A DNA stretch of 64,000 bases from Aphelenchoides besseyi (Eukaryota; Nematoda; Chromadorea; Rhabditida; Aphelenchoididae). Below, one piece after another: positions 24,865-37,097 of the stretch. Within the stretch, counting starts at the first letter, position 1. The number at the start of each line of letters is the position of its first letter. The DNA lies in NCBI GenBank assembly GCA_024699855.1, contig JAMPIQ010000001.1, forward strand, positions 3,100,001 to 3,164,000, in the 5' to 3' direction. The notes under the pieces are model-generated. The model searched no databases. It was not told the DNA's origin and was given only the letters and a program-made list of their open reading frames with translations. The position numbers and the translations under genes were made by a program.

Positions 24865-26056
24865 ATGGTAAGTTCTGATTATAACGTGTATATCCTTGAG
24901 TGTGCAGGAAATAAGTGCATTTGTTGTCATTGGAATGGCGATTTGTTATTTGCTCTACGCAGTTGTTATAATTTTTGGTGTTCCATTTAATCTATTCGTC
25001 CTATTTCGTATGATCAAATTGTATCGTCAATCGCACGAAAGTTTTCGCAATGGAACTGGTGTTTGTTTAGCAGTTTTGGCGATTGCTGATCTCGTCTCAT
25101 TGTCTGGTATTTGCATTCATGTTTGTATTTTGAGTGTGGACTTCGCTCTCAGCGTTCTGGCTCGTAATGCATTATGTAAATTGGTGATCTTCGGTAAGTG
25201 AAGTTAGAAAGGCGGAAGTGTTATACTTCAATAGGAATGCATCTATCGACAGCGACGTCTATTTGGTCATGGTTGATGGTAATCGTATTCGAAATGTGTC
25301 TGATTCAATTAGATATTTTTAAGATGTCCATTCTTAGATGGCTTTCCGTTTATCATCCATTGTTGCATTATCGTCTTTGGCGTTTTCCTATTCACACATT
25401 AACTTTGGTGTTGGCATGTTCGGCGTTAACGAACTTACCTTTCTTGCTGATGGCCACTTCAGATCCGGCGGTAAGAGTTAGCGAATTGACGGCTTATTTG
25501 AACGATCTTTTAGAGCTCTGGATGTACTTTAATTCCAATATCTGAAAATTGGCCAACGGCATTAAATCGAATCGTATTATGTGTCGAGATTTTTTGGTCT
25601 TTTTGTCTACCAACTGCAATTATAATGTTCATGGATTTCTCCGTCTTCTTATGCCGAAAACGATTGACTTCTGATCGATATCCGGTAGCTGCAGTTGCTA
25701 TTGCGCGAAAGTCCAGACCACGCAAATTGTGGAGATGGCTCGTCATTGCTTTGGTAGATGTCGGACTGAACACTCCAGAGAACTTTTTTCGACTTGGAAT
25801 TATTTTGGGAATCATCGACCCTAACATTTTGGGTGAATATTATCAGTTGGCTCGAATGACTGCACAAGTGAGGAATAATTAAGAAGCTGATTAATTAGAG
25901 GAAGTTGTTCAGGTTCTTTACTATTCACAGTTCGCTTTCAATGGCGTTTATTTAGCGCTTTTTGTTTACGACAAATCAACGAAACCAAATCGCAGTAGTT
26001 TGGAAACAAAACGACAGAAGATGATGTCGAAGAAAAGTCGATCAACAGACACATGA
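24865..26056 (+). CDS. Seven-transmembrane G-protein-coupled receptor (rhodopsin-like, nematode type)
   Basis: The first exon is only the ATG, spliced by a 43-nt-class intron to EISAFVVIGMAICYLLYAVV (TM1). TM2 contains CLAVLAIADLVSLSG with the D of the NLxxxD-type motif. TM3 ends near WLMMSILRWLSVYHPL, with an RW..V.HP motif in place of DRY. An intron at about 25472-25514 restores the frame into SSGCTLIPISENWPTALNRI, giving the extracellular-loop cysteine. Then follow TM5 (FWSFCLPTAIIMFMDFSVFL), TM6 (LVIALVDVGLNTPENFFRLG) and TM7 (YSQFAFNGVYLALFVYDKST). The tail is basic. The length of about 330 residues fits class A receptors. A neuropeptide receptor is possible, but the ligand is not deducible. 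Confidence 0.82.
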
Positions 26057-26904
26057 TGTGAGTTCGTCGATTCGACAATGATTTCCGCGTTTTCAGTTAC
26101 GCTTTCTTTCTACTGTGACCAATCGAAAGAAAGAAACGTGAAAATTGATGTCATCGTGTTCGATAGACGTGTGAAAGAATGACGATGAGTTTTTGGACAC
26201 CAGGAATCAGTAGGTTTGTACTCTACCCACAAAAGAGTAATCTAAGGTCTTTAGTTCGTACTGTTGTCTTATTAGTTCCTGTTCTAAATTAGAAAGATGA
26301 TTTGACTACCGAGCTCGAAATACAAATAAGCTGTGGAATTAACAGAACGAATGCGAGAACAATTGGTTTAATCCTGGAATTGAGATTCCTAGTATTTTCG
26401 AAACTTTGGTTACTTGTTAATACGCTATGAATAATCAGCTCATGGAATTTTGATTGTAATCCTGATCAGTTGGACTTGGAATATTGGTGATTCACTGGTC
26501 AAAGCTCAACGGTGCTGCAACAGATTAGGCTTAAAGACGATGTGAATTGAATTGCGGTTTACGTAGACATAAAAAGGTCTACAACCTATTAGACAGTTTT
26601 CATGCATTGCAGAAAGAAACGTGATACGTCACGACTCAAAATTTTGAGTTCTAAAAATTGTCTTAGCGTTTGGATTGTTCTGTAAATAAACAGATGTGTC
26701 TTTTTCTGAGTCTTCTTTTTTTATTTCTTAAATGCGATCACGTGAACGGTTAAAGCGAAGGTTGAGAGTAAAAAGGTCGCAGCCAATGGACCAGTTGGCA
26801 ACACGCTGCCATCGCGTTTGGATTGTCGTTCGGACGTGAATGTTGAAAATCTGATCGATTCGGTCGTTCCAGAGACACGTTTGTTCTTTTTTCTTGTGCT
26901 TGTA
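26057..26904. other. Intergenic, no gene seen
   Basis: Between the 7TM receptor and the next plus-strand gene. No splice-supported exon, tRNA or repeat was recognised. Confidence 0.45.
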
Positions 26905-27780
26905 ATGGATCCAAAAACGGTGAGTATTCTTTTTCCTGACTTATGACGTAAGCGTTCAGATCCGGCAAAGGGTTGAGGACAGCGATTGGCGAATAACCCC
27001 ATATCGAAATGGAAACTCGCCGAGTTTTACTTTTAAGGACATTGTCTCTGATTGTTTCGATAACGTGAAGAGAATTGGTCGAGGAGCTGTACACTACAAC
27101 TTAAAAGACATGTATACACCGGAGTTGGGAGGTTAGTAAGAATAACAATGAACTGCATGGTTTTGATCCACTGGTTGAAGTAAGATATTGAACGGAAACG
27201 TTATTTTGCAAATTACCACAGGATGATCGACCTAAATGATCGAACGCACAAGAAAGGGATACGACCACTCATAACAAGTATCTTTGCAGATTTGCGCCGT
27301 TCAAAATCGTATTCTATTCTCTCTCCTACTCACGGAATGAAAAAGAGGTGAGATACAACGAGCATTTGTTTTGAACTAATTAGTTTTAGTCTTCGGCATG
27401 TGTCTGGGGATTTGCGTGAATTCAAGGCCTATAATCCGCATCAATCGGAGTATCGTTTGGTGGCAGCCAAAAGCACCGGCCAACGTCGCCCGGTGCCATC
27501 GAATTTAACTGCTGATCGTTCGCAACTGCCGTTGGCTCCCACTTGTCGTCGACAATATCCAGTTCCGGCTGATAACACTCGTTACGAAAACTTTGCAATC
27601 TACTGGGGAGGCAGAGCGCGTGGTCTCGACTATTCCGATCCATTTCTTCATGATAAACATTACGATGTCTACGAAATTACCGAAGATCGTCGGTATAATC
27701 GACTGTATTGGTCACCGCAATTCTTGCCCTTCTTTCCGTCAGCACGTCACGGTCGTCAGATTATGCTTGCAACGTATTAA
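26905..27780 (+). CDS. Unrecognised basic, aromatic-rich protein
   Basis: The first exon is MDPKT, then an intron, then IRQRVEDSDWRITPYRNGNS and DNVKRIGRGAVHYNLKDMYT. A later exon reads MIDLNDRTHKKGIRPLIT, joined to SLRHVSGDLREFKAYNPHQS, and the last exon ends GRQIMLATY at 27780. The splice between the second and third exon (about 27130-27220) could not be placed with certainty, so the middle is tentative. The C-terminal third is rich in Tyr, Arg, Trp and Pro (FAIYWGGRARGLDYSDPF, RRYNRLYWSPQFLPFFPS) and has no signal peptide or membrane segment. The composition resembles small microtubule-associated proteins of cilia, but no family was recognised. Confidence 0.6.
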
Positions 27781-27952
27781 AAACTGGAATCTTATCTCAC
27801 TGCCTTTGTTCGATTACAGTTCTCAATTTTGTGCTTTGCGATAAAAATAGACTTTAACGAACACACTGTCGAGTTTATTATACGAATCCACTAATCACAA
27901 AACAAAACGGATAATTTTATTTGAATGAGAGAAACATAAGGTAAGCACGTGT

Positions 27953-29083
27953 TTAGTTGTCATCGCAATCCAATTCAACAATATTACGTCCCAAATGTTG
28001 GAGCATTCGCTGACCATATTCGCTGGTGCATTTGGCTAATGCATGTTCTTTACACAACGTCAAATGACATCCATCGCATTCTGCTGCATCAGCGATTCGT
28101 TTGCAATGGGAACATAGAGCTCGTTTGTAAACTGTTCGACCCTTTTCGACTCTAAAGTGATGTCCGTTTTGGCGTTCGAGTTCTTTGTATTGCGTCCAGT
28201 TGATGGTTGCTGACATTACGGCAGAATTCAATGTCGACGGTAAAAAGCGATTCAGACGAAGTCGAGTTTGAACGACTTTCTCTTCTTTTGCCAATCGTAA
28301 AATCAATTTCTTTAAAACAGCTTTCGGCAAATGGTAATCATGAGCAGCAATAAGCAACGTTAAGATTTGATCTGCTTTCACGTGACTGAAAAACGGAATA
28401 ATTATTCTTATTCCAAATAGAGAGCTTACTCGAGATTGTTATCCAAAATGTAATTACCACACGCAATTGTAAGTGATTCGACCAGATACTTTTCGCTTAA
28501 TCGCAAACAGGTTACAATGTTCCATTCTAAGAAAATATGATTGCTTTGTTGATCGATGGTTTCTTACCGTCAATAAGTGTGTTGTCGTGAATACAACGTA
28601 GAAACGTTGAAATACATTCCGGTTTTTCGTCCACAATTTCTCTGGTTAACTCTCGACCTTGTTCGAAATCTCTGCCAAAACACATGATCGCAAATATCGG
28701 AGACAGTGAACGGAGTTTGGTTGAATCAACTGTGAATACCTAAATTAAATCTCGATTATCATCTTCTTTTCATTCGTTCGTACTTCGCCCCGCACGATGA
28801 TACGAAATGGTCTTTCGGCCGTTGCTGTTGATGAGCTTGGAAGACTGTTGGCAACAACTTTTTCAACACACACATCGGCCATTTCTTTTTGGTGCTCGGG
28901 ATTTCTGCAAAACGAATGGTTAATTAGATTGAAAATCACGAGTATCAGCTAAAAAACGCGACCCATATGCCCAAAGTCTTACACTAGTTCTTCTTGTTCA
29001 ATTGAGTAATGATAACACTCGGAAATCATTTGGCGCATAAAACTCAAACTTGGCGCTCGACCGTTTGATTCGTTCATACGCAT
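27953..29083 (-). CDS. BTB/POZ-domain protein with a C-terminal Cys/His cluster
   Basis: Five or so exons join from MRMNESNGRAPSLSFMRQMI at 29083. A BTB fold follows: PFRIIVRGEVRTNEKKMIIE, VFTVDSTKLRSLSPIFAIMC, and LTREIVDEKPECISTFLRCI. Next is a BACK-like helical stretch (NIVTCLRLSEKYLVESLTIA). The C-terminal exon contains CSHCKRIADAAECDGCHLTL, continuing with CKEHALAKC, which looks like a small zinc-binding module, and ends DCDDN at 27953. BTB-BACK proteins often serve as substrate adaptors of Cullin-3 ubiquitin ligases, and nematodes have many lineage-specific ones. The target is unknown. Confidence 0.77.
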
Positions 29084-29160
29084 TACTACGGTAGTTATAG
29101 ACCAAAGTATTCGAAACAATAAAACGCAATTGAGCTTCAACGGTTTGACTCAAAATGATG

Positions 29161-29540
29161 AGCGAATACGAACAAAGATTTGAATTTCATTTAGTTGACG
29201 AGATGTTCCAAACGTTTATATGAGATTTAGAAATGACGCCAACGGAAGGAGAACTATGCGCACGATGAATTTCAAATGCGTATTTTAGGCATATCCGAAA
29301 AGCTTTTGCGCACAGAACTTAAATCGGAAATCCGCTGAGTAGGACAATGAAATTGATACCCGAGTTATTGAATGGAAGTATTTTCATCGTCCGCCGAAAA
29401 CAAAAGCGGAACGTCCGTTGGATCAGCTGACGTCCGAATAAGCGAAAGGAATTCGGGCAGCTGCCTGAACGTACCGACGGCAAAACGATCGAAGAACAGC
29501 GATATCGTCACGAAACAAAGTCGTTAGTTTGACGAAAAGT
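29161..29540 (+). pseudogene. Possible decayed coding sequence
   Basis: From the ATG at 29161 the frame reads EYEQRFEFHLVDEMFQTFI, then TGA, DLEMTPTEGELCAR, TGA and ISNAYFRHIRKAFA. Further on, DTRVIEWKYFHRPPKTKAER changes frame after LTSE to KRKEFGQLPERTDGKTIEEQ. Protein-like composition broken by two TGA codons (each one change from CGA) and an apparent one-base shift suggests a pseudogene. No family is recognised, and chance composition cannot be excluded. Confidence 0.3.
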
Positions 29541-30125
29541 ATAGACTATCTTTCAAACAGGAAGTTGCATGGAAACCGGTGAGTTGTCGTCATGTTTAGA
29601 ATTCGAACAAAAAAAGACTGGAGATTTCAACGAAAACCGTTGGATCAATAGCACTTCCGGCGTATTCAAACAAAAGTGTTCGCTTGGTTGTGTTCGTAAC
29701 CAAACAACTCGACGTGGGGTGTTGTATATCCAACAACGTGCAAGACGTTGTCGAATGTCAGAAACAGGAAAGCAATTAAAACTCCCGACTAAGATGTTGT
29801 TTTTATTCAATTTGTCTAAAACAAAGAACGGTCGGAGTTCATTCGTGAGAAAGAAGAACCAAAAGTGTCCGGTTTCATTTCGAACGGAACGTCACAAATG
29901 TTTACGTTTTTCATTAGAAATAAGCACAACAACAGCAAGTTGTTCTGGAGGAACCAGACTCAAACGTTTTCCAATGATCCTGGTCAATAGAACTAAAAAG
30001 ATATGACGATTGCCAATCAAGTTGTTTTTTGTTGTTGTTCTGTTTTATGTACAAATACTTTCTTGAATTCTTATCAAAAACGAGTTGACCACAGAAGTTT
30101 ATTCGCGAACTGTACACAACGTTGG
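29541..30125. other. Intergenic, one long unsupported open frame
   Basis: A 145-codon plus-strand open frame (29569-30006) is present but has Lys/Arg/Ser-rich, low-complexity content, no splice-site support and no recognisable motif. It is not annotated as a gene. Confidence 0.4.
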
Positions 30126-31148
30126 TCACTTGTCGAAGGCATAGAAACTGCTCACTAAACTTCCCCACAAACGTCCAATAAAACTGGTGGGTTTTGGCGT
30201 CTTTGTTTGAACTGGAGATTGACCACGAGCAGTAACCAGTTCACGATCGTCAATCGACGATTGAGTGGTTTTCGGTTGAGAGCGAACACTAACGGCGGTT
30301 AGAATTGGTTGGGCTTTGTCACGACCCGAAAAGTATTCGTTGTTGGGGACAATGAAATCGTACTGGAAACAAATGGCCGTCGTCTTGAGTGTATGGAAAC
30401 TCACTTTTTTCTTGTTCTTGTAGTCGTGTTTCAGACTGTTCAAACTCAACGAATTGATTTCACTTGGCTGTTGTTGATCGTCGTCCGCTTCACAACTCTT
30501 GTCTTTCTGATAGATGCTTTCTTTGGCAGACGAGTCATTCCAGCCGGTATAAGCCCACCAGTCGTTGTCCGATGCTTTTTTATCCGCCTTCTTAGATCGC
30601 TTATCGTACGGTCCTTTGGTTGAGAGAACGGCATCGGTGCGCGTTGAATCTTCGTCGAATTGATCCAGCCGATTCCAACTCATTTCGCTTTTGGTCGAAT
30701 GCACGGGCGTAACCACAAAACCACGATCACCTTTCTTGTTGAACGCAAACTCCGATTGGACTGCCTGAGCAGGTGCAGACTCTGAAAGTTCTGCAGTGAA
30801 TGATGTTAGTTAAGAAAAACTCACTTGTTTCATTACTGCTCGGACGTTTGTTGACAGTCGACTTCTCAATCGGAATTCCATTTGGATCGTTGCAATAGAC
30901 AGATTGTGCGGCTTTGGTCGATGGAAGTCCCATGTAGACCGACTGATTTGCGTTGTTTGAACGTTGCTTGGGAGTAGTTGAAGATGGATTGAGTAAGTAA
31001 ACAGACTGAGCATCTGGTCGATCGTTTCCTTCAGTCACATTGACGTACACCGATTCTGAATACACAGTTCACCACAAGACCTTCGTATTCTGAACTCACC
31101 ATTTGGCCGTTGTTGGGCTTTCGACTTGCCGGCAGCTGGATCTTTCAT
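30126..31148 (-). CDS. Disordered protein with four SVY-motif repeats
   Basis: Begins MKDPAAGKSKAQQRPN at 31148, splices to ESVYVNVTEGNDRPDAQS, and ends SSFYAFDK at 30126. The N-terminal half has four spaced motifs: ESVYVNV, QSVYLLNP, QSVYMGLP and QSVYCNDP. Each puts a tyrosine in a YxxP- or YxNx-like context of the kind bound by SH2 domains once phosphorylated. The rest is hydrophilic, rich in Ser, Lys and Asp (KRSKKADKKASDNDWWAYTG). No signal peptide or membrane segment is visible. A signalling-adaptor role is inference only. At least three exons are present. Confidence 0.68.
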
Positions 31149-31392
31149 CGCTTGCTGACAAATAAGCAGCTAATCGTTTGGTCGTTCAAACGCCGAAATA
31201 AGCAACAAACTTTCATTCAATTTCAATCACTGCTTATGCAAATTAGACGGTTGATATTTCAACTTTTGTCACAAATGTCCTATTCTTATTGCGTATATCT
31301 AGCTTAAAAGAAGGCATCTTTATTTACCCAAGTATCAACATAGTTGTCAATTATTGACTATTGTTCAAAATATACGATGAAGATAGGGATGT

Positions 31393-31844
31393 TCATTGAG
31401 GTCCAAGTTCGATTATCGTATTTTTCGGCGTCTCGTCGTTGGCTTCTGCAGCTTCACGAGCCAATATCGCTTCAACTTGTTGGAGTTCTTGACGAAGATG
31501 CTCTGCATACTCTTGTGCACTTTCTTTATCGCGTTGTTCTTTACATTTCAATTTGCATTGTTCGTATGCTGAAAGGACTTTCAAGCTTTTCGGTTTTGAC
31601 ATTCGTTTTCGTTGAACAGCATCTTGTTGTTGATTTTGTAGAAACTGTTCGTGAGACTCAAAGCTCTCCGAGTTGGAAGAACTATCAAATTGTTCGTCGG
31701 ACGGATGGATGATGTCAAGGTATTTCCTGCAAATGAAAATCGAAATCAAATTCTTGGACGAACTTACGGTTTGAATTTCTTTGCCGAGATTGTCAAAAAA
31801 ACGATGGAAAGAACGGCAATGAATAAAAATTGTTTGTAACTCAT
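31393..31844 (-). CDS. Small secreted, Glu/Gln-rich coiled-coil protein
   Basis: Starts at 31844 with a clear signal peptide (MSYKQFLFIAVLSIVFLTIS). After one intron (about 31728-31768) the mature part reads KYLDIIHPSDEQFDSSSNSE, then a long charged helix (YAEHLRQELQQVEAILAREA), and stops at 31393. It is about 135 residues. The family was not recognised; the helix could also be membrane-anchored with the N-terminal segment uncleaved. Confidence 0.68.
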
Positions 31845-32151
31845 AGTGACACTCGAATGTGAGACTAAGCTTTGTTCGATTGGTTTGCTAGCACGTTTAT
31901 CAAGCCCTGTTCTTATCAGTTCCAACGTGGTCTTTTCGATTACGCACATACATCAAAGGACCGTAAAATCTGCTTGTTGAGACAATTTCTTTAATGCAAA
32001 TAAACAACATAACAGAAGCTGTTGAAATCATCGAAGTTGGACGATTCGTTCGTTTACGTAAGAGATCAATGTGATGAACCATGAGACACGTGAGGAAGCG
32101 AAGGAACACAGTACAATTTGAAAGTAAATGACCAATAAAATAAAAGGCATA

Positions 32152-33061
32152 CTAAGTAAAATTTGAGTTTTGGTTGTTTAGATAGATACCAATGCCTAAA
32201 TCCGCGCTTTCAGGTCTCTTACAGTAGATACTCTGAAACGAATGGTTATGTTTGAATGAGTTCACGCCTACTTGGGGACCATTTGCAATTGTAACATTGC
32301 TCTTGAAACAATGAAGAAGAGAAGCACATGCGCAGCTATCACGACAAGTATCTCCCTCACTGAGCATAAATCTCATGCAACGGAGTCCGCTTTCATGTTT
32401 CTGACAGCAATGTCCTTTGAAAAGTTCGCTTAGTAAAATCAATAGTTTAGTTACCTGGTTTGCAATCCAAATGTTTCTCACAATTGTTCTCATGTTCTCC
32501 ACGATCTCGTAAGCCGAGGTGTTTGAGCTACAAGACATAGTATCTCAATTAAGTACCAATTACGTACATTTGCAACAGGAGCAACAGTCGTAGTTCTTAA
32601 CGGCGGTCTTCTCCAGTTTTTTCGAGACTGAACACTCGTCATATTTTTCGTTTGAATTGCTTTTTCCAATTTGTTCAACTTCTTCGCCATTCTACTCAGA
32701 CGTTCTTGGACTCGGCGTTTCCACTGCTTGAAACGTTGGAATCTCGCTTGCGTCAACCATTTTTCTTCGTCTAAAATCAAGTTACATAGCGAATATGCAG
32801 TTTTTCTGTACCAACAGTCGGTGGTTTATTGGCTTTGTACTGACGAATCTCGGCAGCTAAAGCTTTCACCTCTGTTTTCAGAAGCCTCAACCGAAAAACT
32901 TTCTGCTCGAGCGTTTCGTTTGACACCTGAAATTAAGAAACGATTTTAGAGCGTGAGTTTAACCTACAAACCTGAGTTACTTCTCCGGAATTAACTGTCG
33001 AGTTAATGGCCAACAAGCAGTTGATTTCAAATAAAAGAAGAAGAAAATTACGAAGAATCAT
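32152..33061 (-). CDS. Secreted protein with a Dickkopf/colipase-like ten-cysteine domain
   Basis: Starts at 33061 with a signal peptide (MILRNFLLLLFEINCLLAIN). Residues about 35-120 form a basic coiled coil (EKWLTQARFQRFKQWKRRVQ). The C-terminal domain is read after introns at about 32538-32575 and 32416-32455: NCEKHLDCKPGHCCQKHESG, then LRCMRFMLSEGDTCRDSCAC, LLHCFKSN and YCKRP. This gives ten cysteines starting C-x5-C-x4-CC, the exact opening spacing of the Dickkopf second Cys-rich domain and the colipase/prokineticin fold. It stops at 32152 after LNNQNSNFT. In vertebrates Dickkopf proteins block Wnt co-receptors LRP5/6. Whether this protein does so is unknown, and the first Dickkopf cysteine domain is absent. 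Confidence 0.72.
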
Positions 33062-33382
33062 GGTCGATAGACCGTCGAATTGCTGTTGCCGTTAAAGCTA
33101 CGGAACGAACAAAGACAACGCCGATTGACCATCAAAAGGTCGTCAAACGGTCTTTGCGCGCAAAATAGATGCTTTCGGGGTGAGTGGGCCATCGAGTCCC
33201 TCGACAATCCTCAATCTTCTCATCCAATTCGAAAACCTCTTAGAAAAAATACAATTCGAAAGTTCTTTGATATGTGTACACACATTCAACCACAAGTTCC
33301 TAGACGTATTTATTCATTCAGCAAATAAAATCTTCGAAACGGACGTGAAATGAACACGAATTTTCGCTAACACAATCGACAT

Positions 33383-33686
33383 CTATTTCAACGAACGAAA
33401 AGCTTTTGGCATCGCCTAAAAACACTCTTGAATCGAAGAAATCACAAAAGAAACATACGCAATGATCCAAATGGTGAATGTAATCGACCATCTCTTGATG
33501 ACAAGTTTCTTCGGTGTTCGATCGGGAGTTAACGCGGTCATTGCACTCATCCAAAATTTCCTTGAATTTGGCGACGTGATCGGCACACTTCTCACGGAAC
33601 TGCGAGAGCTGGTCAACGCCTTCTTCTAATTGCTAGAATCGTTTCATAAGACACAAAACGCTAAACGAACTTACATCCGACGACAT
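33383..33686 (-). CDS. UQCRH: Cytochrome b-c1 complex subunit 6 (hinge protein)
   Basis: A subunit of mitochondrial complex III that helps dock cytochrome c. Three exons: MSSD, then QLEEGVDQLSQFREKCADHV through CNDRVNSRSNTEETCHQEMV and DYIHHLDHC, and a last exon AMPKAFRSLK with stop at 33383. The family pattern of four cysteines, SRSxTEExC and the DHC-x-K end is intact. The protein is only about 74 residues because the acidic N-terminal stretch typical of the vertebrate subunit is reduced to a few residues. It shares a 251-nt divergent region with OSTM1. Confidence 0.91.
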
Positions 33687-33937
33687 GATCTTGCAATTTA
33701 ATCGAACAGAGATACGAGCCAAATCCTGAAAAAACGGGATTAAATAAACGGAATTCTCTAGACAAACGTAAATTCCTGTAAACCGACTCTTCTGGCAGAA
33801 AAGTATTTCAGAAGTTCTCTAGACGAAAACCCCGATGTTCCCTTCATTCTATGGCTAAATGTCTACTTTTCGACTTTCACTCGTGTTTTTTGGTTCGGTC
33901 GAATTTATACGCTAAAATCCATGGTTTTTAAGTTCGC

Positions 33938-35124
33938 ATGTTTCTGATACTGACCACATGTTGGCTAGTGGCCATCTTACCTTCAATCTCTTGTGAACAG
34001 ACCACATCCGAGTTTTCGAATCCCTACGATTTGGACGGACCATGTCAAGAGCACATACAAGTGAGTTCTTTGGTGTCTTTTGAAAGTTGAACAAAAAACA
34101 TTTAGAAATTAGCACGAGTTCAATCGGCGATGACCGAGTGTGCAACGAACTTCTCATCTCCACCTAAAGTATGCACCAACTGCATAGATCAGTACATAAA
34201 GTTCAAAGAAATGGAGTATTCGACCCACCATTTGGTTTGTTTTCTGATTACGTGGAAATTGGCTGGAAGTTTGTTTTATAGACAAATGTCACTTCGTTGG
34301 ACAACAGAACCTGTTCGACGATCTTCTATGAAAGTTACGCGCTCTCATACGGTGCCGAAATTTCCAATTCGTTAACGCAGAAAATTTGGGACAGTTCACG
34401 ATGCGGATGTAAGTTCTCGATACGCCAGAAATCATTTGAAGCTTGCGTTTAGCTTGTTTGATTATCAACTGGCAATTGGAACATCAGAACTCCACCATCG
34501 AATACGACAAGAAGACTATCGAATTTGAGAAAACGTTGCTCAAATGGCGATCGTGTGTTTCCAATTTTACGACGCACGAAGAAGAGGAGCTGAAAAATTC
34601 AACCATTTGCAAGAAATGTGGAAAAGAATTCGATGCACTATTCGAATACTATTGGAAGATATACAAAGAGCCTGGAATCGACTTTTGTTTAGACGTAGAG
34701 ACGACGGTTAGTTGAATTATGTGTCGACTTAACGATTACAATTTAGATGAACGATACAATGAGCATTTGGCACGCCGTTTGGATGTGTCCCGATGATGAT
34801 AAACCGGACGTTAAACACTTTGATATGACTATTGTGGTGAGTTCTCTGGAATGTTTTTAGTACTCCTGATTTGTATTTTAGGCATTTTCGGCCTCTTTCT
34901 TGGCGATTATTATTTGTCTCTTCTACATGGGTAGTTACATTCAAATAGAACATTCTCAGCGGAATTATGTTCGCTGTATGTTGTTTGGAATATATTCAAC
35001 AATGGTTATTATGATCTGTTTAGACTCACGAATTCAAGCACCACGTGGTACGAGATCACGATTATTAAGTTCGTCAACGGTCGATGACAGCATGTTCACT
35101 CCAAATTCATCACAACACGGGTAA
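33938..35124 (+). CDS. OSTM1: OSTM1-like lysosomal type I membrane protein
   Basis: OSTM1 is the beta subunit of the ClC-7 chloride/proton exchanger of lysosomes. An N-terminal signal peptide (MFLILTTCWLVAILPSISCE) starts at 33938; the ATG at 33921 hits an early stop. The lumenal part has many cysteines and N-glycosylation sites (TECATNFSSPPKVCTNCIDQ, TNVTSLDNRTCSTIFYESYA, STICKKCGKEFDALFEYYWK). A late domain NDTMSIWHAVWMCPDDD precedes one transmembrane helix (AFSASFLAIIICLFYMGSYI) and a short cytoplasmic tail ending SSQHG. Exons join through introns of about 45 nt. SDHB starts 145 nt downstream on the same strand. Confidence 0.82.
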
Positions 35125-35269
35125 CTTCTGACTACTGGTTTACATGTTTTCACTTGTTTCAATAAATAATAATTACTCACGACTTCAATTTGTTTTTACG
35201 GTTATTGTAGCCGTCGCGTTGAGCGTATCGTTTGAGTTGTTCGTTTCGTCTGATATCGATCTGTTTTCG

Positions 35270-36863
<1,594 letters not shown>

Positions 36864-37097
36864 ACGAAGATTTTGACTGTTAGGCTGCATAAAATACACG
36901 TTTCTAACTACGACGAAGTGTGAATAAACCAAATACTTTATGTGTTCGTGAAGCAAATATCAATACAATGTACAATGCAAAGTTCACGTGCATTCCATTC
37001 GTCAATACAAACCGAAAATGCAAATCAGGGAGATAAGCGCCAACTTGACCCATATAGTGATAACCGGTGGGACGTAATTCGATGAGAAACCGCGAAC

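Noticed and set aside
29569..30006. 145-codon plus-strand open frame
   Set aside because: Low-complexity, Lys/Ser/Arg-rich composition, no splice sites and no motif.
31319..31342. TTTATTTACCCAAGTATCAAC resembles the nematode SL1 leader
   Set aside because: No GT donor after it, no Sm site and no hairpin follow within the expected distance; it lies between genes in AT-rich sequence and is best taken as chance.
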